Part shown: one piece after another, positions 18,692-28,390 of the stretch
How positions within the stretch are numbered: the first letter of the stretch is position 1
Layout of the letters: each line of letters starts with the position of its first letter
NCBI GenBank assembly: GCA_030429565.1
Contig: JAUIFE010000021.1
Span: 87,344 to 151,343 of the forward strand
Reading direction: 5' to 3'
DNA: 64,000 nucleotides
Origin: Holophagae bacterium
GTDB lineage: Bacteria; Acidobacteriota; Holophagae; Acanthopleuribacterales; Acanthopleuribacteraceae
Position numbers and translations under genes: made by a program
Notes under the pieces: generated by a model
Database searches by the model: none
Told to the model about the DNA's origin: nothing
The model's input: only the letters and a program-made list of their open reading frames with translations

Positions 18692-19747
18692 ATGACCCAT
18701 CAGGCCGGGCTACATCGCCTGCTTGCCCGTTTCTTGGCTGAAAATTGGCGTGAATTTAATCACAGCCTGCTGCGTGACCAGCTAACCGAACCCAGCTTCC
18801 TGCTCGACCAAACGCGCGGCCGCCTGGGATTTTGGGACAAAACGTCGCGCACGATCGGTATTTCACTTGAACTTTTGCTGAATCACAGTCGTGAGGAAGT
18901 GCTCGATACCCTCAAGCACGAAATGGCCCACCAGTACGCCGATGAAGTGTTGATACCCACGGGTCAACGAGAGGCCCCGCATGGGTCCGCCTTTCGTTAC
19001 GCCTGTCGTCAGCTCGGTATCGATACCAGCGCCCGTTATCGCCCCGCCGGTGAAGTGTCGCCTTTGGTGCGCCGCATTGAGAAATTGTTGCGTTTGGCCG
19101 AGAGCCACAACCTGCATGAGGCCGAGGCCGCCATGGCTAAAGCGCGCGCCCTCATGGAGAAATACGAGCTGGAAGTTGGTCTCGACCAAACCGAATTCCG
19201 CTACGCTTACATCGGCAAACCCATGCTGCAGCGCGCCACCGTAAAAAAAGTTTTGTCCTCCTTACTGCAACAGTTTTTTCAAGTGCGCATTGTCTGGTTG
19301 CCTAGCGAATTCATCGTGCATTCCAAACAGGTGTGGGTCATGGAAGCCATGGGTACCGCCGCTAATTTAGAAATCGCCCAATATGTTTTCGCTTACCTTA
19401 ACCGCGAGCTCGAACACTTGTGGAACAAGCACCGCGCCGTGAACCCACACCAAAAAGGTCGCTCCTTGAAGCGCGATTTCCAAATGGGTGTGTTGCTTGG
19501 CTTCAAAAACAAGTTGGCCGCCGACCAAGAGACCTCGCTCAACGAGGCCGGTAAAGCTCTGATCCTCTTGAAACAAGAGAAGTTGGAGGGGTTTATGCGC
19601 GATCGTTACCCCGCCTTATCCAAATCTCGCGCCGGTCGGTACCGTCAAACCAGCGCTTTTTCAGCCGGCTTGGCTCAAGGCGAAAACCTCGACCTGCGTT
19701 CCGGCATCAAACGTGGCCGTGGGCAAACCCTGCTTCTGGAGCCTTAA
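18692..19747 (+). CDS. SprT-like zinc protein with DUF2786 domain
   Basis: The first third has a zinc-peptidase signature, HEMAH at 76-80 (LKHEMAHQYADE), plus HGSAFRYACRQLG, typical of SprT/SprT-like proteins. Residues about 125-160 are a DUF2786 helical repeat (RIEKLLRLAESHNLHEAEAA). Both domains are often joined in bacterial proteins of unknown role. The rest (about 170-351) is mostly helical. A role in DNA-protein cross-link repair is known for the eukaryotic relative Spartan, but cannot be assigned here. It starts 18 bp after the cyclophilin gene, with CGGAGCCC upstream, and probably shares its transcript. Confidence 0.82.
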   Translation: MTHQAGLHRLLARFLAENWREFNHSLLRDQLTEPSFLLDQTRGRLGFWDKTSRTIGISLELLLNHSREEVLDTLKHEMAHQYADEVLIPTGQREAPHGSAFRYACRQLGIDTSARYRPAGEVSPLVRRIEKLLRLAESHNLHEAEAAMAKARALMEKYELEVGLDQTEFRYAYIGKPMLQRATVKKVLSSLLQQFFQVRIVWLPSEFIVHSKQVWVMEAMGTAANLEIAQYVFAYLNRELEHLWNKHRAVNPHQKGRSLKRDFQMGVLLGFKNKLAADQETSLNEAGKALILLKQEKLEGFMRDRYPALSKSRAGRYRQTSAFSAGLAQGENLDLRSGIKRGRGQTLLLEP

Positions 19748-19975
19748 GCCCTTCTGTTTCCTCGTTTCCCCGCCGCGCTACACCATTTTCCATAAAAGCC
19801 TGCCGTTGCTTTAGCAAAGTGGTGAAATCATTGCATCCCGGGTCGCGCTGCTGCATACTCGTTCCACCGTTGAACCCCCACAATTCGCTCTTTTTTTTAC
19901 CGCCGGCCGCTGTGTTGGTTGGTTTGGAGCGAACCGTGGCTTGTGGTTCGGGATTGGTTTGAAAAGGGGAGTCGT

Positions 19976-21472
19976 ATGCTGGAAACGTTGGATTTAACCC
20001 GTTCGATTGACAAAGCCGAATACAAGACCGAGCTCAAGCAACTCACCCGCGAATTGCGCCGTTTGCAACATCAATGCTGGGCCGCCGGATTGCCGGTCGT
20101 CATCGTGCTTGAGGGTTGGGCCGCCGCCGGTAAAGGCGCCCTTATCGAAAAGATGACCAGTACGCTCGATCCACGCGGTTTCGAGGTTCATCCCATTTGG
20201 CCTGCCGACCAGGAAGAGCGCCGTTTCCCCTTTCTCTGGCGTTTTTGGAAGCGCTTGCCGGGTCGGGGTGCCGTCGGCATCTTCTACCACTCGTGGTACA
20301 CCCGCCTGCTCGAAGACCGTACCTTTGGCCGGATCGAAGAAGGTCAGGTTCCACGCGATATCGACCACATCAATCATTTTGAACGGATGCTCGTCGATGA
20401 CGGCTATTTGGTGCTCAAGTTCTGGTTGCACCTCAGCAAACGCGAACTAAAACAACGCCTCAAGCGCTACGCCGAGCGCGAAGAAGAGTCCTGGCGCGTG
20501 CGCGACGAGGACTGGCATCAAGCCAAGCAATACAAGCATTATCGCGCACTTGCCGAAGACATGGTCATCCGTACCAGCAGCGGTGTTGCGCCCTGGCTAC
20601 TCGTTGAAGCCAATGATCCCTATTGGTGTCGCATCAAGGTGTTGCGCACCATGGTCAGCTCTTTCAAAGCCGCCTTGGCCCGCAAACGCGACGCCGCCCC
20701 CGCCGACCACCGCAAGGCCTTGCCTGTCAGCGAGGCCATGGCCTCCGATTTCCTTGCCGGTGTCGATTTGTCCCAACAACTGTCGCCCGAGCATTACAAA
20801 CAGCGGCTCGGCCAAGCCCAGGTCCGCCTGCTCAAATACCAACGCAGGATTCATAAGGAGAAAGTGCCCGTGTTGGTTATGTTCGAGGGTTGGGACGCCG
20901 CCGGCAAAGGTGGCGCTATCAAGCGGCTTACCGCCGTGCTTGATCCGCGCAGTTACAAGGTGCATGCCTTCGCCAAACCCAGCGAAGAGGCTTTAGCGCG
21001 GCCCTTTTTATGGCGGTTCTGGCAGCAGATGCCGCCCGCTGGTTCCATTGGTATTTTCGACCGCAGTTGGTACGGTCGGGTTTTGGTCGAGCGGGTTGAG
21101 GGATTTGCGCGTGATTGGGAATGGCAGCGCGCCTATCGCGAGATCAACGAATTCGAAGCTCAGCTCGTCGATGCCGGCGTGGTGCTCGTCAAAATTTGGC
21201 TCCACATAGACCAGGACGAACAACTCGCGCGTTTCGAGGCGCGCAAGAACAACGAATTCAAACGCTACAAGCTCACCGATGAAGACTGGCGTAACCGCGA
21301 CAAGTGGGACGCGTACTATTTGGCAGTAAACCAAATGATTCAAAGAACAACCACCGCGCGGACACCGTGGACCATCGTCGCGGGTAACGACAAGTATCAC
21401 GCAAGAGTGAAAGTAATTGAGACATTAACAGATGCTATCGAGCGCGGTCTCAAGCATCGTTGTCGCCGCTGA
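19976..21472 (+). CDS. pap: Two-domain polyphosphate kinase 2 (polyphosphate:AMP phosphotransferase)
   Basis: The 498-residue protein contains two PPK2 domains. The first has Walker A GWAAAGKGALIE from residue 47, the second GWDAAGKGGAIKRL from residue 305; both keep the DRSW-like or HSWY segments (IFYHSWYTRLL, IFDRSWYGRVL). Two-domain PPK2 enzymes of this type are class II and phosphorylate AMP with polyphosphate. In the first domain the usual FDRSWY is FYHSWY, in line with one domain being less active. The ATG at 19976 has GGGGAG upstream; the frame is open from 19919. It appears monocistronic, with about 230 bp of spacer before it. Confidence 0.92.
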   Translation: MLETLDLTRSIDKAEYKTELKQLTRELRRLQHQCWAAGLPVVIVLEGWAAAGKGALIEKMTSTLDPRGFEVHPIWPADQEERRFPFLWRFWKRLPGRGAVGIFYHSWYTRLLEDRTFGRIEEGQVPRDIDHINHFERMLVDDGYLVLKFWLHLSKRELKQRLKRYAEREEESWRVRDEDWHQAKQYKHYRALAEDMVIRTSSGVAPWLLVEANDPYWCRIKVLRTMVSSFKAALARKRDAAPADHRKALPVSEAMASDFLAGVDLSQQLSPEHYKQRLGQAQVRLLKYQRRIHKEKVPVLVMFEGWDAAGKGGAIKRLTAVLDPRSYKVHAFAKPSEEALARPFLWRFWQQMPPAGSIGIFDRSWYGRVLVERVEGFARDWEWQRAYREINEFEAQLVDAGVVLVKIWLHIDQDEQLARFEARKNNEFKRYKLTDEDWRNRDKWDAYYLAVNQMIQRTTTARTPWTIVAGNDKYHARVKVIETLTDAIERGLKHRCRR

Positions 21473-22576
21473 TCCGGGCTCGAACATTGCCGGCCCTGTA
21501 CTTGGCTTTTTCCTCATCGGCTGTGCCTCTTTGGCCTCCATCGCCGCTTCAAACTGATTCCCTGGTCCTTTGTCACGCTTTTTGCGCCGTATGGATCCCG
21601 GCGGCTATTCCCCGGTTTTTCGCCGGTGTCATTTGCGCATGATGGCTGCCTTGGTCTCGATCGCTGGTAGAGCAATCGTTCGCGGGGTTCAAAGGCCATG
21701 CTTGCCGGTCTCACGATGTCACCGCCAAGACCTCGACAACGTTTGTGGTCAATCATCAAAGCACCAAAACCATTCACGGTTTTAACAACCCAAGGTATCT
21801 TCGGTTCTATTGCTAGGGGACCTTTGATATGGCGGCGGTCGGCGTCCACGCGTTTAGGGGCCTCTCTTATTTAAGTCCGCCCCCTGAAAGTTCTATTCCT
21901 GTGCCTCAAGGCATTTCGAAAAAGCATCTCGAAAAATTTCGGTTGCGACCCGTTGTTTTTGCCAAGCGTGGGATTCAACCTGAGAAGCGTCGCCTGGTCC
22001 GCCTCACGAAGGGTGAGCCCTCGTTCTTTCATCAGGAACTTAACCGTTTCGGTTTGTGAAGCGCCTTGTGCCTTCAATTCAGAAATCTGGTGCTCGAGAT
22101 CTAGGTGGTTTTTTTGGGTTTGAGCGCTGTTGCTTTCTCTGGGGAGCCTTATTCGATTGTCGGGTCATTGCCGAGGGGTTCCTTTGCTTGGTAATGAATG
22201 GCTGGGGGGCTGTTTGACGCTGAACAGTTTCGAGCATCATGTGTCGTGAACCTAAACCGCTCTCTCTTGCATGTGAGCCTTTTGTCGATATATTGCCGGC
22301 CAAATGTCGACAGTGTTGGCATGTTGACACTGGGGGATACTGTGTTTTTTTGTGTAAGTTGTTGGTAAAGATGGTTTTGTTTGTTGTTTTGCGAGTTGGC
22401 TTCGACTTTGCAATAGACATAAGCCGTCACCGTGAAGTGGTTTGTATCGTTTTATGGTGATGGTGCTTATCTTATAAAAGGGGTTTTAGAAAACCCTCAA
22501 ATACGATAGCCCTTGAGTCTACTCCGGCTGAGTTCGGACGTTGTTTATCATTAACACATTCCTTTGGAGGAAAATC
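21473..22576. other. Gene-free region at the edge of the accessory block
   Basis: About 1.1 kb holds no open frame with good support. On the minus strand around 21870-22100 there is a short helical reading frame (ETVKFLMKERGLTLREADQA) that could be a gene remnant. A perfect small inverted repeat (GGGTTTT-ag-AAAACCC, 22481-22496) lies 80 bases before the small peptide gene. The right half is AT-richer than its surroundings. Confidence 0.5.
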
Positions 22577-22762
22577 ATGAAAAGTTTGGTTTTAACCCTT
22601 TTGCTTGCTATGTCATCGTTCTCACTTGCTAATCAAGCGCCTGGCGCCGTTCAAGCGAGCGCTAAGGATTCGATGTGTACCGAAATTTGCGATATTATTT
22701 CCGATGGCTGGTTTGATCGTGTCTACTGTGTATTAGAGTGCGAATTCTACAATAGTCTCTAA
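22577..22762 (+). CDS. Small secreted peptide with twin CX3C pattern
   Basis: The ATG at 22577 follows a strong ribosome site (TTGGAGGAAAA). The 61-residue product has a clean signal peptide (residues 1-18, MKSLVLTLLLAMSSFSLA). The mature part of about 43 residues carries exactly four cysteines as CTEIC and CVLEC, separated by 12 residues. This twin CX3C spacing fits a disulfide-locked helical hairpin. I do not recognise a family, and no export or maturation gene is adjacent. A perfect hairpin after the gene (22793-22817) supports a short transcript of its own. It might be a toxin-like, signalling or structural peptide; nothing decides between these. Confidence 0.7.
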   Translation: MKSLVLTLLLAMSSFSLANQAPGAVQASAKDSMCTEICDIISDGWFDRVYCVLECEFYNSL

Positions 22763-22792
22763 TACGCTACAGTGCTTGCGCTGTTATTTTTC

Positions 22793-22817
22793 GGTGTCGG
22801 CTACGACGGCCGACACC
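22793..22817 (+). terminator. Hairpin after the small peptide gene
   Basis: A perfect 9-bp stem (GGTGTCGGC / GCCGACACC, 7-base loop) begins 31 bases after the stop codon. The following CTTCCT is only weakly T-rich, so termination is likely but not certain. Confidence 0.6.
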
Positions 22818-23204
22818 CTTCCTACCATTAAACCTAAGAAGTACGATGTTTTGCGTAATTTTTGTCGAAAATCATTGTTTTAACAGTTTGTAAAAACGTG
22901 GCATACGGATGTTGAAAGTGTGATCATTGTTTTTATGGTTGAGATTTAGATATTTGACTGAATTTCCCTCTGTTTTGTTGTGCTTTTGCCTAAGCCGAGT
23001 GATTCGGGTGAATGAAATTGTCCAAAGCGTTGGTGCAAAATGTGTTGGAAAAAGAACGGGCGTGTCGGCTAGTGTGTCGCCCATCTTTTACGAAATTTTG
23101 CAGTTCAACAGGCTGTGCGATTTCACCGCCGAGAATCGTTTGGTTTAGGTTTTATAGGGTAAAGCGATGCCCGCAATGGGGCGATTAATACAAAAGGAGC
23201 AGTT

Positions 23205-24188
23205 GTGTTCTACCTGTTTGTCATGTCCCTGGTACTGGGCGACTTCCAATTTTCCTATGATCAAATGAACGACGGTTTTCGCGCTAAAATTTTCCAGGTC
23301 GACGCCCATTTTCTAGTGGTAAGTAAAAAAGGCAATGAACTTTACCTGCTCGACCAACAGGGCCAAGCGCTTCATGCCTACACGCAATCTGGTCAGGGTC
23401 CCAAAGAGTTATTTTATCCTTGGCTGATGGGCGCTCATCAGGGGCGTGCTCTGTGTGTTTCTAATCGCAAACAGGTGCTTGCCTTCGATGCTGATTTGGT
23501 GCCCGGTGATTCCTTGTTGCCCGCTCTGCCTGCCGATCTTGCGAGGGCTTCCATCCTTTACGGCATTAATGCGAGTGCCGATAAAATATGGCTGATGCAC
23601 ACCGCCTTCTCCAATCAAGATCATTTAGTCACCGAGTTGACCATTGTCGACGGCGCTTGGCGACAAACGGCCGCCTACTTGCCACGTCCTCAGCTAGAGT
23701 CCGGCCTTAGCCCATTGGAACAGAAAGCCAAACGTTTTATGGTCACCAGCCACAACGGCTTGGTTTTTCAGACACGGGTTACCGGTTCTCAAACTGACGC
23801 CGAGTATCAGGTATCAGTTTACAGCCGCGACAGCTTGCCACGAGGTGAAGAAGTCATGGTCTTGGTCGGTGATACAAGTGAGCTGCCCACGCTCAAAGGT
23901 GGGATCAACCTGATGAGTGAGCAAACCTTGAAAACCAAGACCGGCTACGCGGTATTGTTTCGCGCCAAAAACGATGAACCGAACGCATCGCCTGTTGCAC
24001 TCTATGCCGATTACTTTGACCAGCAAGGTAACTTTACCCACCGTCGCAAGTTGCCCAACGAGTTGTATCCATGTATCAACAGCTCCGACATTTTCGAGCT
24101 GGTGGAGGACGCTGAAGGAGACCGCTACCTCAAGCGTTCTCAAGACCCACACTTGCAGCCGGCACCACTTGCCGAAACTGGAAGCTGA
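23205..24188 (+). CDS. 6-bladed beta-propeller-like protein
   Basis: The GTG at 23205 has AAGGAG six bases upstream and begins a hydrophobic segment (MFYLFVMSLVLG). The 327-residue product has propeller-like repeats, including LYLLDQQGQALHAYTQSG and the hallmark GQGPKELFYPW near residue 65, seen in PF17170-type 6-bladed propellers. No enzyme motif is visible. Function unknown; such proteins are usually surface or periplasmic binders. A decayed, internally deleted second copy lies downstream (25495-26100), separated from it by an IS110 remnant, so this locus was duplicated. Compared with the minus-strand propeller protein at 6460 the plan is similar. Confidence 0.72.
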   Translation: MFYLFVMSLVLGDFQFSYDQMNDGFRAKIFQVDAHFLVVSKKGNELYLLDQQGQALHAYTQSGQGPKELFYPWLMGAHQGRALCVSNRKQVLAFDADLVPGDSLLPALPADLARASILYGINASADKIWLMHTAFSNQDHLVTELTIVDGAWRQTAAYLPRPQLESGLSPLEQKAKRFMVTSHNGLVFQTRVTGSQTDAEYQVSVYSRDSLPRGEEVMVLVGDTSELPTLKGGINLMSEQTLKTKTGYAVLFRAKNDEPNASPVALYADYFDQQGNFTHRRKLPNELYPCINSSDIFELVEDAEGDRYLKRSQDPHLQPAPLAETGS

Positions 24189-24594
24189 ACCGCCTTTTTC
24201 CGGCCGTCCGGCAGCCGGCATCCATGGTTGGCTGCCTAGCAAGAGAGGGTGTTTAGGCGTTTTTCCCGGCTATCCCTTGCTCGGTCGGGCGGGTGACCGA
24301 ACGCCAGGCTTCCTGGCGATTGCTGTTTCATGCAAGGTGATTTGGAAAGAGGGTTGTGTTTGATGCAAGTAAAGGATCCGCGTGTGCCGTTAGGGAGATT
24401 TTGTGAGTGCTAAATTGATTCGCCTGAAGTATTAGCTTTTCTTATGATGAGTCGTCTGGAAAGTGTACACCAGGCAAACACTTTTTGAGGTGGCTCAAAG
24501 ATCGCCTGAGAAATGCCATTGTTGTGTTTGGAATGGTAAAACTAGTCGCTTAAGTGATTCTTTTTTATGCGGGCATTTTGGTCGGCAAGAAGCG

Positions 24595-24990
24595 GATGTT
24601 CAATCAGAAAAGGCTCGTATTAAAACAATTATCACGACCTTTACGGAGCAGATCAAAGGAATTGAAAAGGATATCAAGGCCCTGATTTGCAAGGCCAAGG
24701 AACTCAAGGCCGACGTCGCCTTGTTGATGACGATCCCAGGTGTTGGCCATTTAACGGTGGCGACGGTGATCTGTGTCGCTGGTGACTTGCGGCGGTTTAA
24801 TACGAGAAAAGAATGCGCGTCGTGCGCCGGATGCAGCCCGAGGATCGTGCCATCAGGGTTGTCGATGAGAAAAAAACCGCGTCTCTCGAAAGCGGGTAAT
24901 CGGTTCTTGAGACAAACGTTGTACATGGCAAGTTTAACAGCCCTGAGAGCAAAGAATTCGGTCTTCAAACAAACCTACGAGCGGTTAAAA
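24595..24990 (+). pseudogene. IS110-family transposase, C-terminal fragment
   Basis: The readable part matches the transposase_20 end of IS110-type enzymes: LLMTIPGVGHLTVATVI, a conserved CAGCSPRIVPSG stretch, SKAGNRFLRQTLYMASLTAL and KQTYERLKRGG. The N-terminal DEDD catalytic domain is absent and the normal C-terminal end is lost after ERLKRGG, so the element is dead. The open frame runs from 24463 to 25089, but only the part given here looks like transposase. Flanks show no clean terminal repeats, as expected for IS110. Confidence 0.8.
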
Positions 24991-25473
24991 AGAGGGGGCA
25001 GCCTGAACCTCAGCCTCCATCAGGTGAACGCGCCCTGCCGGCATTTTTTTCTTCCCAAAAGCCTTTCGCAATACAGAAGGTTTTTGTGAAGGAAAAATGC
25101 CCTTCGATAAACACGAATGCCGCAACGGCCGGAAGAAGCAGGGTGCAGAAAAACTGACAATTCGAAACATCTCTCTTGCAATCAGGCCAACAACACACTA
25201 ACTGAGCTAAGCGATTCATGCTGTTTGCGTAGCCAGATATGAAAATCACGGTCACAACGATCGGTGCTGGTACAGCGCTGCTGAAAAACGCAAAAGGCTC
25301 ATGCCGGAGATGTCGGATGTCAATGCCGTCTCTCTGGCCGCTAGCAAGACGAATCCTGTAGCAATTATTTGAATCTTACCTGCTTTGAGTTTTTCACGAA
25401 AACGGGTGTCCATCTGTTACCGCCTGTGGTGACGCTGTGGCCAATTCTGTAACTTGGATGGTCGAGAGAAAGA

Positions 25474-25483
25474 GGGTGTCCTG
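25474..25483 (+). repeat. Partial copy of the GGTGTCCTGG dispersed repeat
   Basis: Ten bases of the core shared with 26161, 26195, 28762 and 28807 occur here just before the pseudogene. It marks the left side of the duplicated segment. Confidence 0.45.
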
Positions 25484-25494
25484 GCCGTCTCTTT

Positions 25495-26100
25495 TTGTCA
25501 TGTACCTGAGGCTTGGTGACTTCCCATTTTCTGTGATCCATTGAATGAACGCTTTCGCGGCAAATTTATCAAGGCGACGGCGCTTGGCCGCAAACAACGC
25601 CGTACTTGGACGTTCTCAGCTAGAGCCCGGCCTTGGCCCGATGAAATTGAAAGCCATGTGGTTTTTGTTACCAGCCATAATCGTCTTGTCTTTCAGACAC
25701 GGGTTGCCGGTTCACTTGTGGACGCCTTCTATCAAGTCTCAGTATGCAGCCGCTACCGTTTGCCGCGTGGTGAAGCGGCCATGGTACTGGTAGGCAACAA
25801 TTAGCAGCCAACGCTAGCAGGTGTGACAAACCTGATATTCGTTATCCTTAAAAAACCAGAACCGGCTACGCGATCTTGTTTCACGCCCAGAACAACCAAC
25901 CGAACGCATGGCCCTTGCGTTTTATGACGACCCCTTTGACCCGCGGGCAAACGTTGCCCGTCGCCGCGAGTTGTAGCCGGGTATCAACATTCCTGGCATT
26001 TTCGACCTCGTGGAGGACGCGGAAGAGGATCACTACCTCTTATGTTCTCAAGACCCGCGCCGGCAACTGGTGGCGCTTGCTGCGACCCGGAGCTGAATCG
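25495..26100 (+). pseudogene. Decayed, internally deleted copy of the 23205 propeller gene
   Basis: Three stretches match the intact gene base by base: the 5' part (around 25498-25590 against 23218-23310, with GTCATGTACCTGAGGCT for GTCATGTCCCTGGTACT), the middle (25612-25800 against 23690-23875, encoding SHNRLVFQTRVAG for SHNGLVFQTRVTG), and the 3' end to the stop (up to about 26098). About 380 bases present in the intact gene (23310-23690) are missing. The copy has in-frame stops and frame shifts, and similarity runs on past the stop codon. It is a pseudogene from a local duplication. Confidence 0.85.
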
Positions 26101-26160
26101 CGTTTTTCATCGAGCCCACGTATCAACCAACATTCGCTGGTGACTCGTTCGCAAGGGAGG

Positions 26161-26212
26161 GGTGTCCTGGCGGGTGTTGACGGACCGAAAAAGCGGGTGT
26201 CCTGGCAATCTG
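26161..26212 (+). repeat. Two adjacent copies of the GGTGTCCTGG dispersed repeat
   Basis: The core GGTGTCCTGG starts at 26161, and the full 18-base version GGGTGTCCTGGCAATCTG occupies 26195-26212, preceded by a GACCGAAAAAGC context like that of the tandem copies at 28737. The region from here to 26681 has no gene I can support. Confidence 0.65.
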
Positions 26213-26681
26213 CCGCCCATTCGGCGTGGAGGAGGCACAAGGTCAAGCCTCAAAGTCCCATCAAAATAGCTGCAAAAACACAATCGATACATCTTTCGGG
26301 TAAAAAAACTGAACTAAATAAAATCGATGCAAGAAGATCCCAGCCGTATCCGGGGGCTTGGTCAAAAGAAACGCATCCCATTCAAAATATGCAGCTTAAT
26401 AGAGTGGCGCGTCCTTGATGACCGGAAGTGTTCCGCAAGCAATTTGATTCGCCACAAGTGCGCGAGATCAAGTTTTTCCTGGATTTTGCTTTTCATTTTG
26501 TTTTTTTCGTCTATATTGTCTTTCAAGGCGGGGTTGATTTCGTCTAAGTATCTGTTAATGAAGATTTTAAGTCTCCATAGTTTCTCCACAATCTTCACAT
26601 TTTCTACACAATGTTGCTCTTTTGAGGGTGATTTATCGTAGGAATCAGAATTTTCTTAAGCTTGTCGCCAAGGATTGATCC
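26213..26681. other. AT-rich gene-free spacer
   Basis: About 470 bases without a supported gene lead to the condensation-domain gene. Base composition is clearly more AT-rich than the housekeeping regions, typical of the decayed DNA around mobile elements in this block. Reading frames here have no recognisable domains. Confidence 0.5.
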
Positions 26682-28136
26682 ATGACCCTCACAACCAATT
26701 GTTTCAGCACTCAGAGCCATGCACTTTCTCAACCCAGCCGCGGTCTCAAAAAAATGCAAGGGCTCGCCCAACAACCGGTTACAGAAACCGAATTAGATCA
26801 TTCGTGTTTCGAACTGGTGCCGAATCAACGGCAATTTTGGGAGGACTTGATGGAAAAGTTGCAATGTCCGGCGCTGAACGTGGGTTCGCTGGTTGTGATT
26901 CCGGCCGCTTTGGACATGACACTCTTTTTCAAGGCTTATCAGGCAACGCTGGCCATTCACGATGGGCTTTCAATGGTCCTGGTCCGTGGCGCCGCCGGCA
27001 AAACCGTGCGCCAACGGCAACATCAGGCGACACCCTTCATTGAATTCAACGACTGTTCCGATCAAGCCGATCCCCACCTTTGGGCAACGCGCGATGCCGG
27101 CAAACTGGCCGATGCACCCCTTGACCCCTTCGCCGGCCCCCTTTATCGTTCCAAAATTTACAACCTCGGTACGGCGGGTACGGCCTGGGCTTTTGTCAGC
27201 CACCATATGGTATGCGACGGTTGGTCGATGGCCATGTTCGTAACAGATGTGGTGCGTACGTATCGCGGTTTACTCGATGGTCGCAACGAGCAAGTCGCGC
27301 GGCCGTCTTTTGCAGCCTGGGCCCGCGAAGGCGTGTTCAAGAAACCTAAAAAAAGCGACGAACATTGGCGCAAACGGTTAGCCGACACGGGTGAATCACT
27401 TTTCGGTCAACCGACGAACAAAACCCGCACCAAACGCCGGGCCTGGCGCCAAACTTGGTCGGAAGCTGAAACGGATCAGTTGGCATCGTTTTGCAGCAAG
27501 GATAAAAGCCAAGCGGCGCGCGTGATCCAAGGCTTACTTGGGGCGACACTTGCCTATTATTTCGGCAAACGTGATTGGGTGATGGCCCTGCCCACAAGTA
27601 ACCGTGTCAACCGCAAGCAAAAGGCCATGTCTGGCCAGTTTTCTTCTTCGCGTCCCTTTCCTTGGCGTTACCAAGCGGACCTTTCACTCAACGAGTTGCT
27701 AACGCAAATCGGCCGCGACTTGTTCGGTGATTACCGTGCCGGTGGCTGCGATATGGCCGAGCTCGCGAAAACCTTGGGCACCCGTCAAGGTGGCAACCAG
27801 CCGCTGTACGACGTAAGTTTCAACGTGCTGTCGGCAAACGACTTTGACTTCGCGTTTGACGGTCATAAGGCGACGATTGCGTACCTGCCCTTTCAACACT
27901 ACGTTCACCCTTTAGAGGTCGCGTATATTGAAACGGACGGCGGTGCACGCTCTTCGATGGTATTCAATTACGACCCCAATGTTTTGTCGGAAGAGGACAT
28001 TCGCCAAATTTACACCTGCTTCATGACCCTATTGCAGCGGGCCACCCAAGACAGCACCTGCTCGCTTGCGACGCTCGTTGCAGACTGTAACAGCCAATCA
28101 ACGGTGTTACCGGCCAATAAAGAGAACTGCGGCTGA
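26682..28136 (+). CDS. Stand-alone NRPS-type condensation domain protein
   Basis: All 484 residues form one condensation (C) domain. The catalytic motif HHMVCDGWS is intact at 174-182 with the second histidine H175 and D179. Other family signatures are present: the N-terminal LVPNQRQFW, DPFAGPLYRSKIY, SNRVNRKQKAMSGQFSSSRPFPWR and QPLYDVSFNVL. C domains form amide or ester bonds between an acyl/aminoacyl donor and an acceptor. No adenylation, carrier or thioesterase domain is near, so it must act in trans or on a different substrate. Such free-standing C proteins exist in the family (acyltransferases, Tes, PapA-like). ATG 26682 follows AAGGA by 8 bases. It lies among IS and repeat debris, so horizontal gain is plausible. 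Confidence 0.88.
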   Translation: MTLTTNCFSTQSHALSQPSRGLKKMQGLAQQPVTETELDHSCFELVPNQRQFWEDLMEKLQCPALNVGSLVVIPAALDMTLFFKAYQATLAIHDGLSMVLVRGAAGKTVRQRQHQATPFIEFNDCSDQADPHLWATRDAGKLADAPLDPFAGPLYRSKIYNLGTAGTAWAFVSHHMVCDGWSMAMFVTDVVRTYRGLLDGRNEQVARPSFAAWAREGVFKKPKKSDEHWRKRLADTGESLFGQPTNKTRTKRRAWRQTWSEAETDQLASFCSKDKSQAARVIQGLLGATLAYYFGKRDWVMALPTSNRVNRKQKAMSGQFSSSRPFPWRYQADLSLNELLTQIGRDLFGDYRAGGCDMAELAKTLGTRQGGNQPLYDVSFNVLSANDFDFAFDGHKATIAYLPFQHYVHPLEVAYIETDGGARSSMVFNYDPNVLSEEDIRQIYTCFMTLLQRATQDSTCSLATLVADCNSQSTVLPANKENCG

Positions 28137-28142
28137 AGGCCA

Positions 28143-28163
28143 CGCCATTCGTAGGGAATGGCG
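28143..28163. terminator. Hairpin just after the condensation-domain gene
   Basis: A perfect 8-bp stem (CGCCATTC / GAATGGCG, 5-base loop) starts 7 bases after the stop. No T-run follows, so it is terminator-like only. Confidence 0.45.
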
Positions 28164-28390
28164 GCGGATACTGTGACCACTCGCCTTTTTTGGTGAACAG
28201 CCAGGACGGCTGAAATGGGTGTCAGCCCACCTTTCGTTGATTTTGACGCGGTTGTTGATCAAATCCGATAATCGGCTTAAAGCAATAAGAAGAGCGATGA
28301 CGCGCGGCAGTTTTATATAAATATATGGAATTAAATGGCTTGTTAACATGATCGCTCCGCTCATTGGGTGCGCGCCGATCGCGGCCCTGG

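Noticed and set aside
21871..22140. A short minus-strand frame with ETVKFLMKERGLTLREADQA
   Set aside because: The segment looks helical and protein-like, but there is no good start codon or ribosome site and no family match. It may be a gene remnant.
26682..28136. A biosynthetic gene cluster around the condensation domain
   Set aside because: No adenylation, carrier, ketosynthase, thioesterase or transporter gene is near. One domain does not make a cluster.
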